Below, one piece after another: positions 28,119-35,633 of a stretch of 49,722 bases of DNA; position 1 is the stretch's first letter, and the number at the start of each line of letters is the position of its first letter. The stretch is from the NCBI GenBank assembly GCA_003670735.1, contig QWQU01000004.1:1-49722 (forward strand). The letters run 5' to 3'. Origin of the DNA: Chloroflexota bacterium. GTDB lineage: Bacteria > Chloroflexota > Dehalococcoidia > UBA2979. A program made the translations under genes and the position numbers. The notes below the pieces were generated by a model. That model was given only the letters and a program-made list of their open reading frames with translations, was not told where the DNA came from and did no database searches.

Positions 28119-29726
28119 ATGACGAATGACTCAACGACCCGCACGGTCTACCTCTACGACACAACGCTTCGCGATGGTCTGGGCATGGAAGGCCTGTCGC
28201 TCTCGCTCGAGGACCGGCTGACGATCGTGCAGCACCTCGACGAGCTCGGTGTGCACTACATCGAGGGCGGATACCCCGGATCTAACGCGACCGACGCTGA
28301 GTTCTTCGAGCGCGTCCAGGACCTCACTCTCCGCACCGCACGCCTCGTCGCGTTCGGTTCAACGCGCCGTGCCGGCGGTGATGCTGCGACCGACGCCGCG
28401 ATCCAGGCGGTGTACCGCGCAAACACGCCAGTCGTGACGCTCGTCGGCAAGTCGTCCGCCTCGCAGGTGCGAGATGTGATCGAGACCACCGAGGAAGAGA
28501 ACCTCGCGATGATCGCGGACTCCGTCCGCTTCCTCACCGAGCATGGCCGCGAGGTCGTGTTCGACGCTGAGCACTTCTTCGATGGCTACGCCGAGAACCC
28601 CGCGTACGCACTCGCGACGCTGCGCGCGGCCGCCGAGGCTGGTGCTGGCACGGTCACGCTCTGCGATACCAACGGTGGCACGATGCCGGAGGCACTCGTG
28701 CTTGCTGTGACGGCGGCCGTCGAGGCGGTTGATTGCCACGTCGGCATCCACTGCCACAACGACGCAGACATGGCGGTCGCGAACACGCTGCTCGCGGTGC
28801 AACACGGCGCGACGCAAGTGCAGGCCTGCCTCAATGGCTGGGGTGAGCGCTGCGGCAACGCAAACATCGTCTCGGTGATCGCGAACCTCAAGCTCAAGCT
28901 CGGCCTCGAGGTCGTGACTGACGAGCAGCTGCAGCGTCTGACCGAGGTCTCACACATCGCTTCGGAGCTCGCGAACCTCGCGCCGAACTCGCACCAGCCG
29001 TACGTCGGCGCGAGTGCGTTCGCGCACAAGGCCGGCCTGCACGTGGCGGCGATCACCAAGTCCGCGGGCTCGTACACACATGTTGACCCGCTGTCGGTCG
29101 GCAACGTCGAGCGTGTGCTGGTCTCGGAGCTTGCGGGGCGGCGCAATGTTATCCAGAAGCTGCGCGAGCAGGGCACGGACATCGAGCTCACCGACGAGCA
29201 GGCGCGTGATGTCCTCGAACGTGTGAAGCAGCAGGAATCGCGCGGCTTCCAGTACGAATCTGCCGAGGCGTCGTTCGAACTGCTCGTGCGCCGCACGCTG
29301 GGCGGCTACACGCCGCCGTTCGACCTCGAGGACTTCATGATCGTCGAACGCCGCCGGCACGACGCCAGCCGTGAGCGCACCGGCGAGAGCGAGATGCAGG
29401 CTGAGGCGATGGTGAAGGTGCGCGTCGGTGAGCACCTCACGCAGACCGCCGCGGATGGCAACGGCCCAGTGTCAGCGCTCGATGCCGCCGTGCGTCGTGC
29501 GCTGGTCGAGTCGTTCCCTGGGCTGCAGAAGATCGCGCTGCGCGACTATAAGGTGCGCATCATCAACCCCGGTGGTGGCGCGGATGCGGCAGTGCGCGTG
29601 CTGGTCGAGTCGACCGACGGCGTGCACCTCTGGCGCACCGTGGGCGCCTCGACGGATGTGGTCGAGGCCTCGTGGCTCGCACTGCAGGACTCGTACGAGT
29701 ACTGGCTGGCCCGCTACCGCGACTAA
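28119..29726 (+). CDS. cimA: Citramalate synthase
   Basis: MTNDSTTRTVYLYDTTLRDGLGMEGLSLSLEDRLTIVQHLDELGVHYIEGGYPGSNATDAEFFERVQDL...CDTNGGTMPEALVLAV...NGWGERCGNAN; matches the CimA subgroup. Confidence 0.93.
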   Translation: MTNDSTTRTVYLYDTTLRDGLGMEGLSLSLEDRLTIVQHLDELGVHYIEGGYPGSNATDAEFFERVQDLTLRTARLVAFGSTRRAGGDAATDAAIQAVYRANTPVVTLVGKSSASQVRDVIETTEEENLAMIADSVRFLTEHGREVVFDAEHFFDGYAENPAYALATLRAAAEAGAGTVTLCDTNGGTMPEALVLAVTAAVEAVDCHVGIHCHNDADMAVANTLLAVQHGATQVQACLNGWGERCGNANIVSVIANLKLKLGLEVVTDEQLQRLTEVSHIASELANLAPNSHQPYVGASAFAHKAGLHVAAITKSAGSYTHVDPLSVGNVERVLVSELAGRRNVIQKLREQGTDIELTDEQARDVLERVKQQESRGFQYESAEASFELLVRRTLGGYTPPFDLEDFMIVERRRHDASRERTGESEMQAEAMVKVRVGEHLTQTAADGNGPVSALDAAVRRALVESFPGLQKIALRDYKVRIINPGGGADAAVRVLVESTDGVHLWRTVGASTDVVEASWLALQDSYEYWLARYRD

Positions 29727-29758
29727 CGACTGAGGCGAACCCGAACGACGAAGCCGGG

Positions 29759-30295
29759 CTACGCGCCCGGCTTCGTGCTACCGGCGGCTGGGGTTGCTGT
29801 GTCCGCCGGAGCGGTGACGCGCAGTGTCTGCTCGTTGGTGCCCCGCCGGACGACGAGGTCGTACTGAGTGCCCGGCGCGATCTTCGCAAGCAGGTCGCGG
29901 AGCGCGGTCGTACTGGGCACATCCGCGCCATTGACCTTCGTGATTACATCGCCGACCTGCACACCGGCCTTCGAGGCAGCCGAGTCGGGCTGCACCGCGT
30001 CGACGCGCACGCCGCCCATCTGCGCCTGCACGCTCACACCGAGCAATGACTGCTGCGGCACGGGCCGCACGCTGCCCGGCGCCGCGTTCGAGTCACCCGG
30101 CATGCGGAACGGGCGGTCGGAGCGGTCGCGCATGTCGAAGGCGCGGCGGTCGTAGCCGCGCATCATGGATGCCTCGAACGGGCCGCCGTGGCGCCAGGGC
30201 CAGTGATCGACAATCACCACCAACGAGGCAACGGCCATCAGCAGCGCGGTTGCGCCGATCAGGATCGGGAGTGCGTTACGACGTAGCACCGGCAT
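29759..30295 (-). CDS. Membrane-anchored PDZ-domain protein
   Basis: N-terminal TM (LRRNALPILIGATALLMAVASLVVIVDHW) and a PDZ domain (LLGVSVQAQMGGVRVDAVQPDSAASKAGVQVGDVITKVNGADVPSTTALRDLL). Confidence 0.85.
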   Translation of the reverse strand: MPVLRRNALPILIGATALLMAVASLVVIVDHWPWRHGGPFEASMMRGYDRRAFDMRDRSDRPFRMPGDSNAAPGSVRPVPQQSLLGVSVQAQMGGVRVDAVQPDSAASKAGVQVGDVITKVNGADVPSTTALRDLLAKIAPGTQYDLVVRRGTNEQTLRVTAPADTATPAAGSTKPGA

Positions 30296-31775
30296 GCGGG
30301 GCTGTCCTTCCAACCTGCTCGGCGCGCACGTTGCTGGGACGTTCGGTGGTTGCGGCGATCGGGAGACGCACGGAGAACACCGTGCCCGCGTCGCGCGAAG
30401 ACTGCACGGTGACATCGCCACCATGCGCCTGCACGAGCTCCTTCACGATCGAGAGCCCGAGGCCGCTGTGTACCTGCCCACCGCTGCGCGTGCGCGCACG
30501 GTCGACCTGGTAGAAGCGATCGAAGAGGTGTGGGAGATCATCGGGTGGAATCGGCTCGCCGCCGTTGTGGACCTCGAGGAGCACGAAGCCGGGGACGCGC
30601 GCCGTGCGCAGCAGTACCTCGGTGCCCGCGGGCGCGTAGCGGATGGCGTTGTCCACGAGGTTCGCGAGGATCTGCTCGATCCGTCGCTCATCGGCGCGCA
30701 CTGGCTGTCCGTCCGTCGCCACGCGGATCGAGACTTCCGCAGCGTCGGCCTGCAGCCGGAAGCGCTGTCCGGTTGCGGTGACTGCGGCGTCGATATCCAG
30801 TGGTTCGAGGGTGAGCGGGAGCTGGCCCGCCTCGATCTGCGAGAGGTAGAGCAGATCCTCGACGAGCGCACGCATGCGCTCGGCCTCCTGGTGCACGACC
30901 TCGGCTGCCGAGTGGCGCTCCGCCTCATCCTCCAGCACCCCATCGAGTAGCGCCTGTGAGTAGCCCTGGATCGAGGTGAGCGGTGTCTTGAGGTCATGCG
31001 ACACGTCCGCGACCAGCTGCCGCATCGCGCGGCGGCCACGGTCGACCTGGTCGGCCATCTCGTTGAACGCGCCGCCCAGCACGGCCACCTCGTCGGTGCC
31101 GTGCACGTCGATGCGGTTGCTGAAGTCACCCTGCGCCATCGCGCGCGATGCCGCAGTCATCTGCAGCATCGGCTTAGTAATGCGACGCGCGAAGAGACCA
31201 GCGACCACGATGCTCGCGAGGAGTGCGGCGCCGCCGGCGATCGTCATGCGCGGGAGTAGTTTGGCCCAGGCAGCGGTCACATCGCCGGCGGGCACAGCGA
31301 CGATCACGCTGACGTCCTGCACGCGGAACGGCCAGCCGGCAGGGGCACCGGCTTGCCGCGCGGGCGCGAACAGGATCAGGTCGTCGCCACTTATTTTTGT
31401 GCGAGTCGATCGGAACGATTCACCCGGGCCAGCGAACGCGACGCGTTCAGGCTCAGTGACTTGCTGGCCGACGATTGGCTTGCGGAGATTGGTATCGAGG
31501 GTGACGCGGTGGTCGGAGTCCACGAGCAGAATGCGGATATCGAAGAAGCGGGCGTACGAGCCCATGTCTTCGGTGATGCGTTCCGGTGGCGCGCCGAGCA
31601 TCTGCAACTGCAGCAGTCGCTGCGAAGCAGGCTCGACGAGGCGGCCAATGCGTGCCTCGGCATTTGCGGCCTGCTGGTCGCGGAGCAGCCAGACGGTGAC
31701 GAAGCCCGCCGCGATCAGGCTGAGCGAAATCACCGCAATGAAGCTGACGAGGAGCTTGGCTCGGAGGCTGTTCAT
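30276..31775 (-). CDS. HAMP-domain sensor histidine kinase
   Basis: Two TM segments, HAMP, H-box VADVSHDLKTPLTSIQGYSQAL, N/G boxes ANLVDNAIRYAP and HSGLGLSIVKELVQAHGG. Confidence 0.96.
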   Translation of the reverse strand: MNSLRAKLLVSFIAVISLSLIAAGFVTVWLLRDQQAANAEARIGRLVEPASQRLLQLQMLGAPPERITEDMGSYARFFDIRILLVDSDHRVTLDTNLRKPIVGQQVTEPERVAFAGPGESFRSTRTKISGDDLILFAPARQAGAPAGWPFRVQDVSVIVAVPAGDVTAAWAKLLPRMTIAGGAALLASIVVAGLFARRITKPMLQMTAASRAMAQGDFSNRIDVHGTDEVAVLGGAFNEMADQVDRGRRAMRQLVADVSHDLKTPLTSIQGYSQALLDGVLEDEAERHSAAEVVHQEAERMRALVEDLLYLSQIEAGQLPLTLEPLDIDAAVTATGQRFRLQADAAEVSIRVATDGQPVRADERRIEQILANLVDNAIRYAPAGTEVLLRTARVPGFVLLEVHNGGEPIPPDDLPHLFDRFYQVDRARTRSGGQVHSGLGLSIVKELVQAHGGDVTVQSSRDAGTVFSVRLPIAATTERPSNVRAEQVGRTAPHAGATS

Positions 31776-31789
31776 GCGCTGAGTGTTGC

Positions 31790-32494
31790 CTACGCCTCAC
31801 CCGCCGGGACGAGCTTGTAGCCGACGCCCCAGACCGTCTCGATCTTTGCGTCCGACTCGCGCAGCTTGTCGCGAAGCCAGGCGACGTGCACGTCGATCGT
31901 GCGCGTGTCGCCTTCGTACTCCTGGCCCCAAACGAGGCGGAGCAGGCGCTCGCGGTCGAGCACGATGTTCGGGTGGCGCAGGAATGCCTCGAGCAGGTCG
32001 AACTCGCGCTGGCGCAGTCGCACGCGCGTACCGGCGACGGTGACGTCGCGGCTCGCAGGTTCGAGGGTCACGTTGCCCACCGTCACCGGTGCGGCTTCCT
32101 CCTCGGGATCGTCAGAGGACTCCCGGTCCCACGAGCGGCGACGCAGCGCCGCCTTCACGCGCGCGACGACTTCGCGCGGGTTGAAGGGCTTGGTGACGTA
32201 GTCATCCGCGCCCATCTCGAGGCCAACGATCTTGTCGACATCGTCGGAGCGCGCCGTGAGCATGATCACCGGCACGTCGCTCTTCTTGCGGATCTCGGTG
32301 CAGACATCAAAGCCAGACATCTGCGGCATCATCAGGTCGAGCAGTACGAGGTCGGGCGATTCGCTGCCGAAGCGCTCGAGCGCCTGCTTGCCATCGGCGG
32401 CGGCAACGACCTCGAAGCCTTCATTGCGGAGATAGAGACGAAGCAGCCGGACGATGTTTTGTTCATCGTCCGCGACGAGGATTTTCGCGCTCAC
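31790..32494 (-). CDS. OmpR/PhoB-family response regulator
   Basis: GTG start; VSAKILVADDEQNIVRLLRLYLRNEGFEVVAAADGKQALERF...DLVLLDLMMPQMSGFDVC...winged-helix C-terminus RLRQREFDLLEAFLRHPNIVLDRERLLRLVWGQEYEGDTRTIDVHVAWLRDKL. Confidence 0.97.
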   Translation of the reverse strand: MSAKILVADDEQNIVRLLRLYLRNEGFEVVAAADGKQALERFGSESPDLVLLDLMMPQMSGFDVCTEIRKKSDVPVIMLTARSDDVDKIVGLEMGADDYVTKPFNPREVVARVKAALRRRSWDRESSDDPEEEAAPVTVGNVTLEPASRDVTVAGTRVRLRQREFDLLEAFLRHPNIVLDRERLLRLVWGQEYEGDTRTIDVHVAWLRDKLRESDAKIETVWGVGYKLVPAGEA

Positions 32495-32541
32495 TGGAGT
32501 GTCCGCTCGTTGCGAGGGTGGAGCATTGGAGAGGCTCGCTA

Positions 32542-32561
32542 CCTCCGAGGTAACTCGGAGG
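32542..32561. repeat. Perfect inverted repeat upstream of the response regulator
   Basis: CCTCCGAG-GTAA-CTCGGAGG. Confidence 0.7.
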
Positions 32562-32734
32562 CGGTGTATTGGGGGCCGGTCGGCTCGCGGTCGTTCGCAA
32601 CCGCTCCCACCACTGTTTCTCACGTCCGTCCGTCGACCGACCCCACGAAATGAATCATGGCGTCGACCCGTTGGTAGGCCGCAATTCAAGTGTAAAGAGT
32701 CTGTTAGGGCGTGGGGGATTTCGAAAAATGTTAG

Positions 32735-32775
32735 CCAGCTCGCACGCCTCAGGAGCAACGAGGCGTGCGAGTGGC
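32735..32775 (-). terminator. Intrinsic terminator on the minus strand, with U-tract
   Basis: CTCGCACGCCTC-N9-GAGGCGTGCGAG (12-bp perfect arms, extended by GCCA/TGGC); minus strand continues GGCTAACATTTTT. Confidence 0.85.
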
Positions 32776-32780
32776 TGTGC

Positions 32781-32987
32781 TTACGGTGCGGCGCGCCGCT
32801 GGCGCGGCTCGACGGAACGCTGCTCTTCCAGCCCTTGCAGGCGGCGAGCAATCTGGCGGTTCTGGACGCCGGTGGCCGCCTCGCGGTTCGCCCCGGCGAC
32901 CTGCTCGGCCAGCTCCTCACGGAGCACCCCGACCTGGTCGGGCGCCTCAATGCCGATTTTTACCCGGTCACGCCACGCTGGCGTGAG
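32781..32987 (-). pseudogene. CsrA-like C-terminal fragment (N-terminal half missing)
   Basis: Minus-strand translation LTPAWRDRVKIGIEAPDQVGVLREELAEQVAGANREAATGVQNRQIARRLQGLEEQRSVEPRQRRAAP*; RVKIGIEAP..V.VLREEL matches the CsrA C-terminal half; an in-frame TGA lies upstream at 32988-32990 and no MLVLTRK-like start is present. Confidence 0.5.
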
Positions 32988-33006
32988 TCACCTCGAATGA
33001 GGCGGA

Positions 33007-33222
33007 CTAAGCCGAGAGGCGCCCGGCGTTGTAGCTGCTGGTAGCGGTGAGCTCGCGGTAGTCATCGAACCGGTCGTTCGACTCCGGGCTCGCTGAGTAC
33101 ACCTTGGTGGCGTTGCAGCGTCGGCAGCGGCCAATGATCGCACCGCCGGCCGGATCGCCGAGCATCCAGTGATGCACGCACGATGGCTGCTGGGTTCCGT
33201 CCACGATTTGGAGCTCGGTCAT
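33007..33222 (-). CDS. Small zinc-ribbon-like protein
   Basis: MTELQIVDGTQQPSCVHHWMLGDPAGGAIIGRCRRCNATKVYSASPESNDRFDDYREL; CVHH/CRRC metal-binding pattern; AGGGAGGTGGA RBS. Confidence 0.7.
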   Translation of the reverse strand: MTELQIVDGTQQPSCVHHWMLGDPAGGAIIGRCRRCNATKVYSASPESNDRFDDYRELTATSSYNAGRLSA

Positions 33223-33377
33223 CGGCTCCACCTCCCTGTGGTCTTCCTTGACGCGGGCAATCGTAGGGAAGGGCAGTGAACTCCCGCATAGGTGTTTTCC
33301 CTAGGGGAGCATGGGATAAATCCCCTGCTTTTGAGGGAAACCGCGCGATCGAGTCAGGGTCATCAGCCCTGTGAACA

Positions 33378-33412
33378 CAGGGAGGGCCCGCCAGTACGGC
33401 GGGCCCTCCCTG
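33378..33412 (-). terminator. Perfect 15-bp hairpin downstream of the ABM-like gene
   Basis: CAGGGAGGGCCCGCC-AGTAC-GGCGGGCCCTCCCTG; no U-tract. Confidence 0.75.
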
Positions 33413-33446
33413 AAGAGTCGAGGCTCAGAGTCAGCGAACCGACAGG

Positions 33447-33743
33447 TCAGGCGTTCGGCGCGGTCCCGTGGAACGAGTATTCCAGGTGCTCGGCGACCGA
33501 CATGTTCATCTGGGAGCGCAGCGCGAGGTCGAAGTCCTCCTGCGCAGCCTTGTCTGCCTGCTCGGCGGTGTCCCACACGCCGATGCGGCCCATATAGCCA
33601 TCCGGCTCGACGGGTTCGAGGCGGTAGCCGGTCAGATAGCCGGGCTGAGAGGAGAAGAAGCCGACCAGACGGTCGATCAGGTCGCGGACGCGCTCTTCCT
33701 CGCCAGGACGAGGGCGCATCAACGAAACACGGACATAAGGCAC
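33447..33743 (-). CDS. Antibiotic biosynthesis monooxygenase (ABM)-like ferredoxin-fold protein
   Basis: GTG start: VPYVRVSLMRPRPGEEERVRDLIDRLVGFFSSQPGYLTGYRLEPVEPDGYMGRIGVWDTAEQADKAAQEDFDLALRSQM. Confidence 0.65.
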   Translation of the reverse strand: MPYVRVSLMRPRPGEEERVRDLIDRLVGFFSSQPGYLTGYRLEPVEPDGYMGRIGVWDTAEQADKAAQEDFDLALRSQMNMSVAEHLEYSFHGTAPNA

Positions 33744-33785
33744 GAGCGGTCTCCCCCCACTGAGCGCCCCGAAACGAGACGCACC

Positions 33786-33807
33786 GCCCACCTCACCCGA
33801 GGTGGGC
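33786..33807 (-). terminator. Hairpin between the zinc-ribbon and ABM-like genes
   Basis: GCCCACCTC-ACCC-GAGGTGGGC, 9-bp perfect arms. Confidence 0.55.
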
Positions 33808-33861
33808 TCTCAGTGTAGGAGATTGAGGAGCTCCCGTCCGGACGCTCCCGTCAGGTTCGGA

Positions 33862-34074
33862 CTAGAGGCGGAGCTTGCCGTGCGACGGCTGGCGGCGACG
33901 CTGCTTGCCAGCGGCCAGGCGCTCCTCCTCAAGGATCTCGGCCGGGTCGGCAATCTGGTTCTCGTGTACGTAGCCGCACGCGATGCAGGTGCCGAACTTC
34001 CCGTACCAGTCGTCCTCAATGATCATGAGGCCACGGCAACGCGGGCAGGACTTGGGCGGTGCTGAGTTGTTCAC
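33862..34074 (-). CDS. Small zinc-ribbon protein downstream of a c-di-AMP riboswitch
   Basis: GTG start with GAGGAG RBS: VNNSAPPKSCPRCRGLMIIEDDWYGKFGTCIACGYVHENQIADPAEILEEERLAAGKQRRRQPSHGKLRL; CPRC-x(n)-CIAC. Confidence 0.8.
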   Translation of the reverse strand: MNNSAPPKSCPRCRGLMIIEDDWYGKFGTCIACGYVHENQIADPAEILEEERLAAGKQRRRQPSHGKLRL

Positions 34075-34121
34075 GGGATACTCCTCGCGAGCCGGATACC
34101 CTCCGGTGCGGGCCTGTTCCA

Positions 34122-34235
34122 CTGCCGACGGGGTTAGCTGACGGGTTCGGGCGATCAGGTTGCCCGCTCCTCGAAAGGAGTTCACCCCAGATGTTGGGTC
34201 CCCCGGCCGCCGGTTGCTTGCCGGCGATTAGGCAG
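34122..34235 (-). promoter_or_regulatory. c-di-AMP riboswitch aptamer (ydaO/yuaA leader class)
   Basis: Minus strand: CTGCCTAATCGCCGGCAAGCAACCGGCGGCCGGGGGACCCAACATCTGGGGTGAACTCCTTTCGAGGAGCGGGCAACCTGATCGCCCGAACCCGTCAGCTAACCCCGTCGGCAG. Matches the remembered consensus blocks GGGGGACCCAA / TGGGGTGAA / CCCGAAyCCGTCAGCTAACC; terminal CTGCC/GGCAG can form P1. Confidence 0.92.
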
Positions 34236-34271
34236 GGCGCTCCTCCGCGCCAATCTCTTCAAATCTCATTA

Positions 34272-34300
34272 TCACAATCAAGATGACTTCGTGATTGTGA
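34272..34300. repeat. Inverted repeat at the presumed start of the riboswitch transcript
   Basis: TCACAATCA-N11-TGATTGTGA, perfect 9-bp half-sites. Confidence 0.7.
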
Positions 34301-34307
34301 CGACAAG

Positions 34308-34335
34308 AGCATACTCAGGCGGTTTAGCCTGTCAA
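34308..34335 (-). promoter_or_regulatory. Candidate promoter of the c-di-AMP riboswitch transcript
   Basis: Minus strand TTGACA (34335-34330), 16-bp spacer, TATGCT (34313-34308). Confidence 0.7.
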
Positions 34336-34414
34336 TAGTATGGTTCACCTCCTTTCAACATTTGGACGCCTGCCGTTAACACGGGCCTTCGAGGCAGCCC
34401 GCAGGTCGGGCCGC

Positions 34415-34545
34415 TGCTATGCTGACGCCGTCTCGTGCGAGGCCCGGGGAAGTCGGTGCGATCCCGACGCTGTCCCGCAACTGTGACCGGCGTTTGAGTC
34501 TGACTCGACGGCGGAAGCCAGAGCACCGGCCCGCACCCACATTGG
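34415..34545 (+). promoter_or_regulatory. Cobalamin riboswitch (boundaries approximate)
   Basis: GGGGAAGTCGGTGCGATCCCGACGCTGTCCCGCAACTGTGACCGGCG...GCGGAAGCCAGAGCACCGGCC; canonical B12-element core, upstream of a B12 operon. Confidence 0.93.
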
Positions 34546-34627
34546 TGACCGAACCCGCGAGGACGGGGCATCGGCTCGCGACGACCGTGTCGCGCGCTGC
34601 CTTGAGGCGCTGACGAAGCGTCTTCCC

Positions 34628-34642
34628 TCGCCTTGGAGGCGA
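34628..34642 (+). promoter_or_regulatory. Possible SD-sequestering hairpin before btuF-like gene
   Basis: TCGCC-TTGGA-GGCGA overlaps the GGAGG Shine-Dalgarno; GTG start at 34647. Confidence 0.4.
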
Positions 34643-34646
34643 CGGC

Positions 34647-35633
34647 GTGCGAGCCCTCTCGACCCGACTCGCTATGGTTGCCGCGCTGCTCTGGCTCGCC
34701 GCCTGCGGCGCCAACACGCCCGCGCCGAGCGCCGCAACCTCTACGGCGGCGCCGAGTGCGACCGCTGCCGCATTCCCACGCACCGTCACCGACTCGAAGG
34801 GCACGAGTCTCACTCTGGACGCCGCGCCGAAACGCATCGTCTCGCTCTCGCCCGCCGTCACTGAGGTGCTCTTCGCGATCGGCGCCGGCTCGCAGGTCGT
34901 CGCCAGCGACCGCTTCTCCGACTTCCCGGTGGAGGCGGCCAAGACCGCGAAGCTCGACTACTCCCAGCCCAGCGCCGAGTCCGCTCTCGCGCTCTCGCCT
35001 GACCTCGTCGTCATGACCAGCCGCCAGCAGCAGCAGGTCCCGCAGTTCCGGGCACTGCGTCTCCCTGTCCTCTATATGGAGGAACCCACGAGCATCGACG
35101 CGGCAATCGAGAACGTCCGCCTCTACGGCGGCATCACCGGCCACCCCGCCGAGGCGAACGCCCTCGCCGACTCGATGCGAGCGCGCGTCGCTCGCGTCGT
35201 CGCGCAGGTCCCGAGTGGCGCCGATGGTCCCCGCGTCTTCTATGAGCTGAGCCCCGAGCTGTACTCGGCCGCCCCGAACTCATTCATCGGCTCGATGCTG
35301 ACCATGCTCCGCGCGCGCAACGTCGCCGAGGGTGCCAAGACCGCGTTCCCCCAGCTCTCCTCCGAGGCAGTGATCGCCGCGAACCCGCAGGTCGTGCTGC
35401 TCGCGGACTCTGGCTCGACCTCGGGCAGTCAGAGCCTCGCGACCGTCTCCGCGCGCGCTGGCTGGAGCGTGATCGACGCCGTGAAGAACGGCCGCGTCAT
35501 CGGCATCGACCCCAACCTCGGCAACCGCCCCGGCCCGCGTGTCGTCGATGGCCTCGAGCAGATGGCGCGCGCGCTCTACCCCGAGCGCTTTGGAACGCCG
35601 ACGCCCACAGCAACGGCAGGTACGGGCCGATGA
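34647..35633 (+). CDS. btuF: Cobalamin ABC transporter substrate-binding lipoprotein (BtuF-like)
   Basis: Lipobox LAACGANT; KRIVSLSPAVTEVLFAIGAGSQVVASDRFSDFPVEAAKTAKLDYSQPSAESALALSPDLVV; downstream of a B12 riboswitch. Confidence 0.88.
   Translation: MRALSTRLAMVAALLWLAACGANTPAPSAATSTAAPSATAAAFPRTVTDSKGTSLTLDAAPKRIVSLSPAVTEVLFAIGAGSQVVASDRFSDFPVEAAKTAKLDYSQPSAESALALSPDLVVMTSRQQQQVPQFRALRLPVLYMEEPTSIDAAIENVRLYGGITGHPAEANALADSMRARVARVVAQVPSGADGPRVFYELSPELYSAAPNSFIGSMLTMLRARNVAEGAKTAFPQLSSEAVIAANPQVVLLADSGSTSGSQSLATVSARAGWSVIDAVKNGRVIGIDPNLGNRPGPRVVDGLEQMARALYPERFGTPTPTATAGTGR

Noticed and set aside
32454-33044. 196-aa plus-strand ORF with CLRCGAPL
   Set aside because: Opposite-strand reading matches the CsrA C-terminus and has a matching minus-strand terminator; the plus ORF looks like a chance frame.
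34343-34355. CACCTCCTTTC, identical to the typical 16S rRNA 3' end
   Set aside because: No surrounding 16S sequence. On the minus strand it reads as a Shine-Dalgarno, but only a few codons follow before a stop.
34332-35144. 270-aa minus-strand ORF across the B12 riboswitch
   Set aside because: Antisense to a clear cobalamin riboswitch and btuF; Gly/Arg-rich low-complexity product.
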